64,000 nucleotides of DNA from Halocaridina rubra (GCA_037179515.1 JAXCGZ010000056.1:47501-111500); one strand, 5' to 3'. Counted from the stretch's first letter, positions 1 through 33,522 are shown. A program made the numbers and translations. Notes: a model not told the origin generated them from the sequence alone.

Positions 1-943
1 CAGTGACTACTGGAATAATCACTTTCACATCCTCCAATGCATCAATCTCATTGACACAACTTGGTGGCAAGTGACCTACAGGACCCTAAGCTTTACCTGG
101 AGGAAATTGTTTCCTGACTGCGTAACAGACAAAGATTTTAGGGAGGATGGTGTGGATGTCAGCAAAATCGTGTCTCTGGAAAGCCATGGGCTTGATGTTG
201 TGGAGGATCACAAGAATGAGCTTTCTATAGAAGAACTGGAACACCTCCTTAAGGAGTGGGAAAAGACTGTGGTGGAAGAATTTTTTTCAGTGGATGAGGA
301 TGGAAGAGATGAGATTCCCATTTCTCTGATGATGGAAATGTGTGCAATATGGGGGAGCTGTAACATTGTGTAGAAATACACCCTGACAAAGCTGTAACAA
401 ACCGCAGCATAAGCCTTTCCATAACACTACCTTTTTTCACTTTAGAAATATATTAAGCTGAGGCAAAAACTAATTACATAGGATAGATTTTTAGTAAGGT
501 CCAACCCAATTAGTATCAAGCAGAGTTCAGTGGTGCCAAAAAAGAGTGAGAAAAGATTCCAAAAGAACAGTTACAGAGTGTTTTCATGGAAGGAGACTCC
601 CCTTTCAAACATAAACATCTCTCCCCTTCCTCGCCTCCATCCGTTTATGCCATGAACTCTTTTGTATGGGTAAAGTGAAAAAGAATTCAGTTCTTTATTT
701 TATCCATTATTATGTTTAAAGTTTTCTTTTTACATAAGGGTTAATGCTTTTCATTTCTTTTGTATACTTACTTATGCATAAAGTACTTTCATAAAGGTTT
801 AAATAAACAATTATCTGGCATTCAAGAACGGATTAATCCGTTTTACATTAATTATTATGAGAAAAATTGCTTTGGTTTGAGAACAGTTTGGTCTTCGAAC
901 AGCTTTTAGGAACGAATCAAGTTTGAAAACCGAGGTTCCACTA
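1..943 (+). mobile_element. Tigger/pogo-like DNA transposon, 3' part
   Basis: The element enters from the left window edge. It carries the last ~120 codons of a Tigger-type transposase (2-373), a ~500-bp 3' non-coding part, and a terminal inverted-repeat-like end at about 875-943. Read on the - strand that end begins AGTGGAACCTCGGTTTTC, which resembles the ends of Tigger elements; the outermost base differs from the usual CAGTGG. A TA follows at 944-945, as expected for Tc1/mariner target duplication. The 5' half lies outside the window, so whether the element is intact cannot be judged. Confidence 0.75.
2..373 (+). CDS. Tigger-like transposase, C-terminal fragment
   Basis: The frame is open from base 2 to the TAG at 371-373, so the true start is upstream of the window. 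Recognisable features of Tigger/jerky-type DDE transposase C-termini are the YWNNHFHILQCINLID block, the TWRKLFPDCV motif (the WRKL.PDCV block of Tigger proteins) and, about 35 residues later, VEDHKNELSIEELEHLLKE, matching the usual E-[ED]-H-x-[EN]-E-L-[ST]-x-E-E-L segment. The DDE catalytic core would lie upstream. In an intact element the protein would bind the terminal repeats and cut and paste the element. It is mobile-element coding sequence, not a host gene. No stop or frameshift interrupts the visible part. Confidence 0.8.
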   Translation, partial: SDYWNNHFHILQCINLIDTTWWQVTYRTLSFTWRKLFPDCVTDKDFREDGVDVSKIVSLESHGLDVVEDHKNELSIEELEHLLKEWEKTVVEEFFSVDEDGRDEIPISLMMEMCAIWGSCNIV

Positions 944-1914
944 TATAGCTTGCTAAAACCAACTGAACAAAAAGTAGAAACTTAGTGGGGCTTATTCATA
1001 CCTTGCATATTCCTAACGTTTATTTTATCAACTATTTTGTATCAAAGAATACAATATCAAGGAAGAAAATGGATTGTATAATTGCTATGATATTATACAC
1101 CAAGGCAATTTCAGAGTATGTAGCACTAATGGTGATTGAGTCTTTTTCTGTCGATAAAAGTGAAATGTAAGGTAGTCTTATGACATTATGAAATCAGGGT
1201 ACAGTATTTCCTTTGCAATGGTTATTGATCTGTGATGAATTTGGTGCTCTATTTTGTACCTTAGGTATTAAGAATGACCATCAGTGCTGGCACTGATGAC
1301 AGTAACTGGGTAAATTAGAAAGCGCGAAATGAGATTAAATCACTGAAGAAAAAATATTTTTATCATGGTGTTTTTAGATTTTTTTTACACTAATACAAAT
1401 GTATTGTTCAATACATTTGTTCCACTTTAAATTTGAATTATGTTTGGTATACCGACACCTGACTAATTTAAAATACACACTTAAATTGTCTTTGAAAGGA
1501 CGCAATCAATTTTTTTTGGCAGGGTTCACATGATATTAAGAGATATTTATTTAATGATATAAGCTGAAGTGAGCTTAGTATTATATTTATGTAACCTAGA
1601 ATAATGTCTTTTAGAAGTACAAATTTGGAATGCAATGTAACTTCTATGAATAATACATGAAGTGTAATAACTGCATTCCATTTGATGTAATAAATAGTTC
1701 TTTTGTTACTTGTATGCTGTTTGAAACATAATACAACCACCTGTTGATATTTTTCATGCATTTTTATCCAAGAAATTGCCAAGGAGGTTTTTATAGCAAA
1801 ATTTTATACAGCAGTTTTTCTCCAAATGTTGTCTGTCTTGCCCACTTCAGTCTTTTAATTTGACTTTTTCTTTTTTCTTTAACTATTTCACCTTATTCTT
1901 CCCCATCATATGTG
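944..1914. other. AT-rich non-coding stretch
   Basis: Only short unsupported open frames on both strands. No repeat family or coding similarity was recognised. Confidence 0.5.
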
Positions 1915-2105
1915 ATTGGTTTTACGTCACAGACTTCCTTTTCTACTGAGAGCAAGGACAGTGCCTTTTTGCGAAGGACTTTGGTTTTGGCAAGTGTAAT
2001 CGTTACCCTGAGTGAATGCCGTTTCTAACCTCAGACCATGGCAGGCCGCAAGCCCTCGACCTGAGGACTCAAAGTCGTAAGGACTACTGCTCTGCCATGA
2101 GCGCT
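1915..2105 (-). mobile_element. tRNA-derived SINE (family A), diverged copy
   Basis: Reads in antisense as the shared family consensus: TTTTACGTCACAGACT at the 3' side, then the GTTACCCTGAGTGAATGCC body block, then CTAACCTCAGACC next to the tRNA-like head. The head (B-box side) is eroded. It is one of 16 copies in the window. Confidence 0.8.
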
Positions 2106-2248
2106 ATCTTCCCAATCAAATATGATCTTTTAAATAAGTCTTACATGAATCCTTCAGTTATAGACCTTAACACATCACATTGCATAATTGATCTGGTCAG
2201 ACTATCATTCATTACTCTAAATAGAAACTCACAGTAAGTAATTTACTA

Positions 2249-2405
2249 TTAATAACTAATTACAAAAAAAAATCAAGCTTTCAATTTCCACATTATCAAG
2301 ATTCCAGTGCACTTGCTTTTTGAAGAGTTATGTTCCTCTTCAACTAGCAAGTGCATTGGAATCTTGATAATTCTTTCCATGATATTTTTTGTAATTAGTT
2401 ATTAA
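2249..2405. repeat. Foldback (inverted-repeat) element, 157 bp
   Basis: The outer 15 bp at 2249-2263 are a perfect reverse complement of 2391-2405. An inner pair, about 2292-2316 against 2346-2370, matches with one mismatch. The centre is about 2320-2342. This is the structure of a short foldback MITE. No target duplication could be assigned. Confidence 0.75.
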
Positions 2406-3163
2406 GCACAAAATATTTTATGGTGGATGTCAATTTACGATTCCTTATTCAGTTATACTTTTGTCTCCCGTTGTTATTCAAAAGTTCGTATATGCAGTAT
2501 GTATCAGCTGCAGTGTTTTTCCTGTAGTGCCACCTTTCATGTTTCTCTTCCTCATAGAAAAAAATATAGCTCACGAGAACTTAGAGCTTTAAATGAAAAC
2601 TAGAGTGAATATTAGGATTTCTGGTTTTACAGAAAAAGCCATCAACCAATACAGCAATTCAGTAAACGTTAAAAGATGCAGGAATCTCCTACTGAGGGCT
2701 AGAGAATTTGTAGCAGATAAGAATAATAAAGATGAAGTTTTTCTTTGGATTATGATTGATACTGGTTATTTTTTTTTATATTCTGCAGTGCTTTCCAATA
2801 TCAAGAGAGGGGATTTGCACAAAAGGTCATTACTACAGTCTCACTCATAAGAATGATACATTCACAGTAAAAATCGATATAATAATTCGATTTTAGATTA
2901 AGGTATACATAGATAACAGTAATGTCAGTGTATTTGGTACTGAATATACACTTAATATTCAACTTGGCACGAATTTTCATCTACCAGGACTACTCTCCTG
3001 TGGGTGGTCCAGTAATTTTCATCACTAAAATATGTAATAATTATTTTAGTATACTGTACAAGTGTGTACGATTCATGTAAGCTGCCCAGTATGCTTTTGT
3101 TAAAACTGGTTAGGCTACTCAGCTCAAAAGTTGACAGACCCACAATCGAGCCCACCTTTGGGT
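2406..3163. other. Non-coding stretch with unrecognised short ORFs
   Basis: Contains an 85-codon frame at 2593-2850 (+) without a recognised domain or splice context. Nothing else was identified. Confidence 0.4.
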
Positions 3164-3248
3164 ATTAGGAAGGGCATCCAGCCTTTATTTCCCAGTCACA
3201 CTGTCTATGCTCACCCCCATAATGGGGATTAAGAGTGACACAAATCGT
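3164..3248 (+). repeat. Body fragment of the 5S-associated SINE
   Basis: The string GGAAGGGCATCCAGCCTT and a later CCCCCATAATGGGGATTAAG stretch match the body downstream of the 5S-like head at 34604-34890. No 5S-like head is present here. Confidence 0.55.
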
Positions 3249-4591
3249 AAATACGCCTGACGGGTGTTCAAATTAGTTAGGACTCGTGTTATCTTGTCAT
3301 TTGAACCTGACTAATATTCGGATCGGTCACAAAATAGGCACCTGATGTACCTCAATCTCGGGTCAAGCACCTGCATTCAAAATTAATTGTTTGTCCAGGT
3401 TAGTTTAGGTTATGCTAACCTTTATTCTAAACATATACCTAGAAATGACATTATATACCTATTCTAGGATTGATTCATATATTCTTACTCTTAATTGAAT
3501 GTATTCAATAGTTAGCTTCTTTCCACAAGTTACCTTGATTAAATCAAACACTACAATACTATTTCCTTAGATAAAGCAAAACATAATCTTGTATTGCAGT
3601 CAATGAAATCACTTAAGCAGTAATCACTGCAAATCATTTCTTGAAATACGATGGTAGTGTAACATTATGCATATCTTATTTTTCTCTTATTTTATGGCTA
3701 TTTATTTTTTTTTATAGTACAGTAATTTCAAAAAACTCATATATGATCAAATAATTTGAAACAAAACTTCTGAAACTTGTCAAGATTTGTGTAAATACTA
3801 CTATAGACTCCATTCCTTCTATTCTAAGCCTCAAAGTGTTCCTCAGCAAGGAGAAATATTCTGACAATAAAGAATCCCGACCCCACACCCTCCCTGGCTA
3901 CTCTGTCTCGCAAGGATAACAAAGGTAATACAGGCCTAGGTTTCGGGGCCCAGCCGATCTCCGTCTCTGTCGGCCACTAGGCCCGCCCATGGATGGTGCC
4001 TACCCCGCTGCCTCCCACTACCTCACTGAGACGACCCGGCTGGCGCTCCATATCCGCCCAGCGATATAAAGATAGACCAGAGATTTAATGCCTTTGACAT
4101 CATCTCACCTAGTTACTGATTAAAGAAAACGCTAGCTAGGTGGTTGCAGTATGAGGAAGTGAAATAGTATTAATAGAAGAGGTGAAGCCTGTCTGCCAAC
4201 TCGGGTAACAACTGTATCTTTTCGACTTGCATATTTTGAAAGCTTTTTTTTAGGAAAAAAAAATCGCGAATACAGGTACTGTAAGTCATATTAATGTTTG
4301 CACGTTTTTATACAACAATCTATTTGATAAACAGATTTATCAAATGACAGGTATAGTAAACAGTATACAGAACAGAAGTTAGGAATATACAGACACATTT
4401 CGGTTCTTAAGAAAAAGTAATATTCATCCATATATATCTGTCTGTCAAGCTATATCAAGAAAGCAAAAGAGGTTATTCACCCAGTGGTTAAAGTCGCTTG
4501 ACTGTTGGTCTTGGCATTTCACACAAGTAGTTTGCGTTATTTATAATTAGCTGTGTGCTCATGATTTTGCGTGCTTTATGGTGAACATTTG

Positions 4592-4599
<8 letters not shown>
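3249..4599. other. Non-coding stretch with a GC-rich island
   Basis: Mostly AT-rich with no recognised genes. The exception is 3878-4072, which is strongly GC-rich and pyrimidine-rich against the background and ends in GCGATATAAAGATAG. It could be an unrecognised repeat or a CpG-type promoter; no transcript downstream supports the latter. Confidence 0.4.

Positions 4600-4641
<42 letters not shown>
4600..4641. repeat. (AT)n microsatellite
   Basis: About 21 pure AT units directly before the cassette at 4652. Confidence 0.95.
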
Positions 4642-4645
<4 letters not shown>

Positions 4646-4651
4646 TGAATA

Positions 4652-4835
4652 TTTTTTCCCCTTATAAGGGGTATGGCTGAGTCAAGGCAAAATACTCTGA
4701 CTCTTGGAAGAGACAATACAGAGAAGGGGATTCTCAGTTCCTTCGCTTTGTCCCATTAGTCGACTCTAACGAAACGCAGGGGAACACGGAGGAAGTATTT
4801 TAACTCCTCTCCCTCAGGAGAATATATGTGTGCCC
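4652..4835 (+). repeat. Microsatellite-flanked cassette, copy 1
   Basis: Starts with TTCCCCTTATAAGGGG and continues through GGCTGAGTCAAGGCAAAATA, a CAGAGAAGGGGATTC block and a CGACTC..ACG..ACGCAGGGGAACA block, ending near CCTCAGGAGA. Related copies are at 5019, 6192 and 57293. This copy sits between two (AT)n tracts. It is probably a non-autonomous retroposon of unknown type. The palindrome CCCCTTATAAGGGG marks its left end. Confidence 0.7.
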
Positions 4836-4837
4836 CA

Positions 4838-4964
<127 letters not shown>

Positions 4965-5018
4965 GTAAGCGGTCTTGGAATATAGTTAAGACAATATTCC
5001 ATATATACCAAAGCAATA

Positions 5019-5126
5019 TTTCCCCTTATTGGGGGGGGGGGTGGCTGAGTCAAAGAAGATATTTTGACTTTGTGGAAAGTAAGTACAAAAGAGGGGATTC
5101 CCAGTCCTCTTGCTCGACGATAAGTA
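5019..5126 (+). repeat. Microsatellite-flanked cassette, copy 2 (truncated)
   Basis: Shares TTCCCCTTAT, GGCTGAGTCAAAG, the GGGGATTCCCAGTCCT block and the following CTCG with copy 1. It contains a run of about 13 G at 5033-5041 and stops before the ACGCAGGGGAACA block. Confidence 0.6.
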
Positions 5127-5316
5127 ACTTAAATGGGTAAATAAATATTCAAATAAGAATTTGTAGCATGTGATGAACAATTTATTTAAGAATTCGAATT
5201 TTTCGTATACAATTTTTATTGCCAGGATGTAAACAAGTCCACGTGTTCAAATGTACCCGTATTAAACACGTATAAACTAATTGAGAAATTTATTAATAGC
5301 CACGTTTAATATTAAT

Positions 5317-6090
5317 AAAGGAATTCGGGAGTTCTTGTGAGTAGTAGTCTTAAGCCAAGAGAGCAATGCACAGCAGTCAGAAATAAAGCAAACAGAATTT
5401 TAGGATTTATCTCAAGAAGCGTCAGCAATAGGACGGAAAAAGTTATTTTGCAGCTCTATCTTGCATTAGTTAGGCCCCATTTAGATTATGCTGTGCAATT
5501 CTGGTCACCCTATTATAGAATGGAAATTGAATCCTTGGAGAGAGTGCAGCGAAGAATGACCAAGATGATACACAATATCAGAAATCTACCATATGAGGAC
5601 AGATTAAAAAAACTAAATCTACATTCTCTAGAGAGGCGAAGAGTTAGGGGGGATATGATTGAAGTGTATAAATGGTTTAAAGGGATTAACAAGGGAGATA
5701 TTAATAAAGTTTTAAAAATTCATGATCAAACCAGAACTCGTAATAATGGATTTAAGCTTGATAAATTTCGGTTCAGAAGGGAAATTGGTAAAAATTGGTT
5801 TGGTGATAGAGTAGCTGATGCATGGAACAAGCTTCCTAGTATGATAGTAAATGCCAATACCTTAGACACCTTCAAATGTAGCTTAGATAGATATATGACA
5901 GAGGTAGGGTGGGTATGAATAGGTTAGTGCTTATTAGAAAAATCATAAAAAGAAAAATAGAATAAATAAGTAGAGTAGAATAGAATAGGTTAGACATGCT
6001 GAAAATACAATTAAAAAATGGAGCTGCCTCGTGTGTGCCAGTAGGCATGTTGCAGTGTCCTCTATTCTTATGTTCTTATGAATGTTTTAG
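5317..6090 (+). mobile_element. 5'-truncated LINE (CR1/L2-type), 3' end
   Basis: Begins abruptly inside reverse-transcriptase ORF sequence, continues through the ORF stop at 5918 and a short A-rich 3' UTR, and ends with TTCTTATGTTCTTATG at about 6064-6079, a tail form typical of CR1/L2-type LINEs. Truncation at the 5' end is the usual result of target-primed reverse transcription. Confidence 0.75.
5319..5918 (+). pseudogene. LINE reverse transcriptase, C-terminal part
   Basis: The open frame begins at 5319 just after a TAA, at the remnant of the GVLV block that follows the RT thumb. It contains LYLALVRPHLDYAVQFWSP, the conserved post-RT block of CR1/L2/jockey polymerases, then LERVQRRMTKMI, YEDRLKKLNLHSLERRR and GDMIEVYKWFKG, and ends in a typical FKCSLDRYM tail. 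The RT catalytic core (palm, with the FADD motif) is missing, so this fragment cannot encode an active enzyme. The visible ~200 codons have no stop, which suggests a fairly young insertion. It is a different family from the LINE cluster at 42.8-47 kb, though the protein blocks are related. Confidence 0.8.
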
Positions 6091-6135
6091 TGGAAAGCAG
6101 ATGTATATTTTATTTTATTTATTTATTCATTTATT

Positions 6136-6180
6136 CTATCTATCCATCTATCTGTCTATCTATCCATCTATCTATCTATG
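6136..6180. repeat. (ATCT)n-type microsatellite
   Basis: Imperfect TATC/CATC tetranucleotide run between the LINE end and cassette copy 3. Confidence 0.85.
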
Positions 6181-6191
6181 TACATGATTCA

Positions 6192-6362
6192 TTTCCCCTT
6201 ATAAGGGAAGTGGCTGAGTCAAGACAAAATACTCTGACTCTTTGGGAAGAGAAAACACAGAGGAGGAGATTCCCAGTCCCTTCGCTCCTTCCCATTCAGT
6301 CGACTCTTACGACACGCAGTGGAACATGGAGGAAGTATACTAGCCCCCCTCCCTCAGGGTGA
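6192..6362 (+). repeat. Microsatellite-flanked cassette, copy 3
   Basis: Nearly full-length copy: TTCCCCTTATAAGGGAAG, GGCTGAGTCAAGACAAAATA, the GATTCCCAGTCCCTTCGCTC block and the ACGACACGCAGTGGAACATG block, ending at CCTCAGGGTGA. Preceded by (ATCT)n. Confidence 0.75.
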
Positions 6363-6483
6363 TTTATTTATTAGTGTAATTACATATTTAATTAGTTTAT
6401 CATTTAACGAGTTTGTGGAAAAATTGGAGAGCGCCAGTGTTCTTAAACTTCATCATATTTAAAAGATGTTTTGCTATTTTTCG

Positions 6484-6511
6484 TCTTCTTCTTCTTCTTC
6501 TTCTTCTTCTT

Positions 6512-6582
<71 letters not shown>
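6484..6582. repeat. Compound (TTC)n(TTA)n microsatellite
   Basis: About 19 TTC units run straight into about 14 TTA units. The change is a single T-to-A-type switch of the repeat unit. Confidence 0.95.
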
Positions 6583-6583
<1 letters not shown>

Positions 6584-7614
6584 GTCCCGGGAACCGATTT
6601 TGACAATTTCTGTCCCGCAGATTTTATTTTAGCTTTCTCCCTTAAAAAGCGAAAAAAAAAGAGAAGTGAAATAGCGCAAATTCATCGTGATTATTATTAC
6701 AAAATTTCAAATTACGTCTTTTATAACAGATAATACCCACTTCTTAACTATAATTTTTATTGTCCTTCTTGATTATATATATAACAAGAATTAAATACCA
6801 TTAAAACATTGTTTTCGAATTAAAGACACGTCGTCCGATTCGCTTGGTTCAGATAATTAACTAATTATTCTTTAAGAATATGTTCACAGAGTCATTATTT
6901 TAATAAAAAAAACCTTTAGAATTAATAATTAGTATAATTTTAATAAAATACTAAATTGGCTAATTGTCAAAAAGAAAAAATACCAAAAGAAAAAAAAATT
7001 GTGCACTTAAACGAACGTTTCAAGTGTACGTACGTATGTACGTGTATGAAGGCAACAGTGTACTAGGAGTACAGTGAATAACATTGTTCGTATTTTTTTC
7101 CTGCAGTGGCTGTAGTGAATGACTTTCGAGCATGACATACATGGCTGTGAGAGGAAATGCGACCTTAGTGTCGCCATTTTAGTGAATCTTAGTGTCTTAC
7201 TTAACTAATATGCGTTTTTGGCGTACATATGTACTGAGAACATGTAGGGAGAACAATGTGCTTTTTGATACTTTGCCAGTACGTACTTCTTTGTCCCAAG
7301 AAGCCAAGTTAGAATAATTGTGAACCGAACTTTGGACATTTTGACCGTGAGCCTTAATGGCTAAGTGTCATTTAACCTAATCCGGGTTTGGTTTAGGTAA
7401 TTTTGACGAAAATTTAAAGGGAATTTTACGTTCATCTTATATGTTCTTGGAGCATTTGTGTGTATATAATGAACAATTCTACCACGAAATTTAATTTTTT
7501 ACTTTCACACCCCCTAAATAATGAAATATCATTGGTAACTGTAAACTTTCACACCCCCCAAATAGGGAAAAATAATTCATGAAAAATTCTTATGTTCTTT
7601 GAGCGTTGATTTTT
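6583..7614. other. AT-rich stretch, possible upstream region of the RING gene
   Basis: No coding sequence. Around 7130-7200 there is a less AT-biased patch with GTCGCCATTTTAGTGAATC that could be a promoter or 5' exon for the RING gene downstream. This is a guess, not supported by a matched splice donor. Confidence 0.25.
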
Positions 7615-7800
7615 TTTTTTATGATTGTGGCACCAGGATGGGCAATTAAAAAAAAATACCTCCATCGGGCCTGGGCACGAAGAAAACATAGAGATGGGGA
7701 GTATTGTTACTTGTCAGATGTGAAGGGATAATAAGACATGTGTAACGAATATCCAAGAATATTCGGTGTTGATGTAGGCATAGAAAGATTATATATAATA
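7615..7800 (-). mobile_element. LINE-tailed SINE (family B) copy
   Basis: Antisense match to family B: the 3' end near GTGGCACCAGGATGGGCA, the CATCGGGCCTGGGCACGAAG block, the ATGGGGAGTATTGTTACTTG block, GTCAGATGTGAAGGGATAAT, and the TAACGAATATCCAAGAATAT block. The 5' part (ATAGGACTGTCCA block) is absent. Confidence 0.75.
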
Positions 7801-8459
7801 AACACAAGTCTGTCTTATTAGATTTTACTGGTAAATTATTATTTTTACACCCTCAGGAAAAAAATCTAGAAATTTACCATTTTCGGTTTGGGTTGGTTAG
7901 GTTAAGTTCTCTCCAGTTATGAAAGAAACTGATGGATTTTAATTTTTTTTTAATTTTTATTTTATATATCAATATTTTATCAACTTTTAGGGTATGATAG
8001 TAAACGTTTACTGCTGGGGTATAAAATACGTAAGTTATTACTTGCACACCCTCATTTAGAAAAAATCTGATGGAAGTGTATTAAAATGTTACATTTAGCC
8101 TAGTCAGGCTGATAACGTCAGTTCAGCTTGAGATACTAGTATATGGTTAAAATTATTCCCTCTTTGTGTTTCTGATATATAAAAGAATAAATAAGCTTAT
8201 TGGGGTGTGAAAGTAAATATTTGCCGTCATTATAATTTTGATTTAAAATAATTTTATGATTTGAGTGAAAACTATGATTTTGCTATGGATTTTGGACATT
8301 CATATAAATTAGTGCTTTAGTTTTTTTTTGGAAATGAACTGTTTTTGAATAAACCACATGGCAAATAAAGGTAAATTGTTGGGTCAGTTCGCTCAAGTGA
8401 CTTGACTTATAAATAAGAGTTAGTCTAGAGAACCCTGGGGTTAACACTTTTTTTTACAA
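7801..8459. other. Non-coding stretch
   Basis: AT-rich. Short motifs of the form TTTCACACCCC recur (about 7503, 7545, 8042 and inverted near 8200) and may be remnants of one old repeat. Nothing further was identified. Confidence 0.35.
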
Positions 8460-8695
8460 GTTTCCACCCTTGCTTATTTCATCACATACTGATCAAGCTA
8501 GTCCTCCATATCTCTGGGTCCTCTGTACTTTGACTGTTTTTTCTGTCTGTCGTTTTCCTTTGTGTGACATTACCTCATCTCTGCCCTGTCCTTAACCTTT
8601 TTCTTTTCCTTCGTCTTGGTATTTTCTCGTGCCCGGGCCCTTATTGATGAGTGCAGTTTTGCCTGTCCTGGTGTCACATTCATAAAACAAAAGAA
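8460..8695 (+). mobile_element. 3' UTR fragment of the 63-kb LINE family
   Basis: Reads in sense as the 3' UTR of the LINE at 62906-63925 (which lies on the - strand): the CTCTGGGTCCTCTGT block, TTTGACTGTTTTTTCTGTC, GTCGTTTTCCTTTGTGTGAC, CCTGTCCTTAACCTTTTTC, TTCGTCTTGGTATTTTCTC, and the terminal CCTGTCCTGGTGTCACATTC. Strongly 5'-truncated; no coding part. Confidence 0.75.
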
Positions 8696-8699
8696 AAAA

Positions 8700-9105
8700 T
8701 CCTGTAGTGCCAAATGGGTAGTACCATGACCCCCCCCCCTTCCCATACCAATATCCCCAGTTTATTTATGTTGGCAAAATTATATATCTTAACATTACTT
8801 CTATCTAATGCTGGTCAGTTCTAAATGGGGGAAGTAGCTCCCAGAACCCCCTATCCCTTAACAATATCCCCAGTTTGTTTATGTTGGCAAAATTATATAG
8901 CTTAACCTACCTTAAACTTCTCACTAATGCTTGTTAGTTCTAAATGGTTAGGTTTCTCCCACAACCTCCCTTCCCTTAATAATATCCCCATTTTATTTTC
9001 GATGGCAGAATTATATATCTTAGCCTAACCTTACTGCTCGCTAATGTTAGTGAATACTAAATGAGAGTTTGCACCCCCCCAAGCCCCAAACAACATTCCC
9101 TAAGT
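8700..9105. repeat. Tandem repeat, ~115-bp unit, about 3.4 copies
   Basis: The block TTTATGTTGGCAAAATTATA recurs at about 8765 and 8878 and, as a variant, at about 8996. Each is followed by a TTAGTTCTAAATG-like block and a C-rich CCCTTAACAATATCCC block. Unit lengths are about 113 and 118 bp. Confidence 0.75.
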
Positions 9106-9479
9106 TGGAAAGTAGTAAAGGTATCTCAAAAATACACTTTGAGATAAATAGAAAGCAAAAATTAGTTTACATTACTACGGTTCTAATGCAAGAATTATAG
9201 TTCTCACTACATTTAGGAAAGAGTAATATTGTCTATTATACTTATGGGGTACTGTATACAGTATCTGATTTCATTACCTCAAATGCTAATCTTCCTTACA
9301 GGTCATTATATACACTTTTACACTCAGAATAAATACAGCCCCTCCTTCAGTAATACTTCGTAAGTGCATAATAATATTGCCTTATCCAAGTGCTTATCGT
9401 AACTGCAAGCGAAATAATCTAAATCATACTTGTCTTAGTGAGCCATTTTAAAATAATAATGTTCATTTTGAAAATGGGA

Positions 9480-9735
9480 TGACTCACCGTGGTGGAGCGG
9501 TAACGCTCGCAACTTTGATTCATTCGGTTGAGGGTTTGCGGCCCTTCGTGGTCCTAGATTAGAAAGGGCATTCAGTCAGGGTAACAGTCACAATTGCTAA
9601 AACCACAGTCCATTGCAAGAAGGCACCATCCTATCCCCTAATAGAAATGGGAGTCCTTGAAGTAAAACCAGTTCTATTACTCTGCTGAAAATCATGGTGT
9701 CATGGAAATTAAATGAGCTTGACAACAACAAATGT
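9480..9735 (+). mobile_element. tRNA-derived SINE (family A)
   Basis: Head CACCGTGGTGGAGCGGTAAC carries the A-box-like region and GGTTGAGGGTTTGCGG the B-box side. The body has GGGCATTCAGTCAGGGTAAC and CAAGAAGGCACCATCCTA, then GTAAAACCAG at 9670-9680, and an (AAC)-like tail lies near 9722-9731. Diverged but full-length. Confidence 0.8.
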
Positions 9736-10705
9736 ACAAACTCAAAAGAAGTGGGAGTTTTTATCAAGTACATCAGCTCTGATGCTCAAATAATACATTT
9801 CCTATAAATATATTAAATTTATTAGACTATTATAAATATGCTTAGAAAAATATAATTTTTTCCTCAAAGTGCCTTTTTTCTGTTTGTTTCCATGCATCCC
9901 ATTGAAATTAGAAAACTTAGAACGTAGGAAGAATGGATAGAAGATTTTTTATTCATTGGAATGAAGTAAACTTATGAATTCATTATATTTCTTGTTATTA
10001 TATACAGTATCTATAAATATCCACACAAGAATTCACAAATGTTACCATATACCCTTCATCTCTCATTAGACTGAAGTATATACAGATCCATTTCTTCAAA
10101 TTGTCATCGTAATGTCCCTTATGAGTCCGTTAAATGGAGGGTTGAGTGTGTATGTATATTTTCTGATCAAGATGGACTATAGTATAGTCAGAAAGCTCTC
10201 AGCACTCCATCGTTTCATTGTTCCTTCATAGCTTACCTCTGTTTATCTGTGTCATGTGTTCATACTTTCGTGATATATACACATAGTAGGAAGTATGACT
10301 TGGTTTTGTTTTTCATGTTTAGTTGTGATTACTGAAGCATACTTGAGTTTAAGTTGTTGAATGTTTACTGTGTTTTCACACCGAATGCAGGTTCAGTAAA
10401 GATATTAATTGAAAACGTCTTGGCTTATTTTAGAATGTTAGTTTTTCACCTAGATTAGTGGGGGAATGCCCATTCCAGGAGTGCCGTGCAAAGCACTGAT
10501 ATGATGTATTTTCAGGTTACATTTTTTACATGATTTATTTATATGAATCATGAGGCAACAGTGTTAATGAAACTTCATTACTTAATAGTTTAGCGATAAA
10601 ATAGCTTCTACTGGAGCGAACCTAATGGTAGATTTTACAGTATAAGCATACTTACCCTCATAAGTCTGCATTTTCTACCTAATACTGTTGCACAATTCTA
10701 ATATA
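9736..10705. other. AT-rich non-coding stretch
   Basis: No recognised repeat or gene. Confidence 0.4.
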
Positions 10706-11051
10706 CTGGGGTTCCTCGACCTACGTTGCAGTTCTGTTCCTCATGATGCGTTGTAACCTAATTTTCCGCATGTCTAAACACACCATTTATAAATAAGCAC
10801 CCACATCACCCACCTATTCTAACGCAGTAGTAAAGTTTCTCCCTTTTCCAAGCTTTTCACTATCTCTAATTTTACTTCCATGGTGATGGCTCTCCTTTTC
10901 TTTGAAGAACTGCCATCAGAAGAATCTGCTTTATGCTTAGAAGATAATACAAGCCAAAAATGACTAAAAAAGAAGCAGAAGAATTTATGGGAGATGCATC
11001 TTAACCACGAAACTTCTTAAGTTGAGAACCTCGTAAGCAAAGGACCCCCTG
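10706..11051. mobile_element. Mariner-type MITE, 346 bp
   Basis: Left end CTGGGGTTCCTCGACCTACG; right end, read on the - strand, CAGGGGGTCCTTTGCTTACG. TA flanks both sides (10704-10705 and 11052-11053). The layout fits a non-autonomous Tigger/pogo-like element; no transposase is present. It lies ~340 bp upstream of the RING gene start codon. Confidence 0.7.
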
Positions 11052-11281
11052 TATTCAATAGACTAGACTGGCAATTAATCCACAGAGGGCAGGCAATACA
11101 CTCTCAAGGGCTAATAAATGTTTCTGTAATCATAGCTAACCAGGTCTAGCTTATGTGCATTGTAGAACTATCTCATTATATTCAGATCAAGTTGACAGTA
11201 ATAGCTTTGAAATTTTTCCATCTGTTCTTCCTATTATCTTGAATTTATATAGTGAAATTTTTGTCTTTCAGGAAATGTAGT

Positions 11282-30357
<19,076 letters not shown>

Positions 30358-30614
30358 ATATATCATCTGTAAGCTGACCTTTACATTGCAAAATTCGGCT
30401 CTGAAGTATGTTCAGCAGTATCAGTGTTATACGTACATATTAATATTATACTATGGCTCCAGTAGTGACAGTACTAGGCAAGATATTGTCTTAAAACGAT
30501 CTATATACTGTAAACCATGACTTATTATCTTGGGAGTACAATTATTGTATTCCAAGCTTGAATTGAGTATCATGCTTGGGTTGCAGTACAGTAATTGTAT
30601 CCTTAGTCTAATAT

Positions 30615-30620
30615 AATAAA
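30615..30620 (+). terminator. Polyadenylation signal AATAAA (RING gene)
   Basis: AATAAA lies 258 nt after the stop codon, the first such hexamer downstream. Confidence 0.5.

Positions 30621-33522
<2,902 letters not shown>

Noticed and set aside
2593..2850. 85-codon + strand ORF as a small gene
   Set aside because: No homology recognised, no promoter or splice context, normal for AT-rich non-coding DNA.
6400..6733. Poly-Leu/Ile and poly-Arg ORFs
   Set aside because: Products of the (TTC)n(TTA)n repeat.
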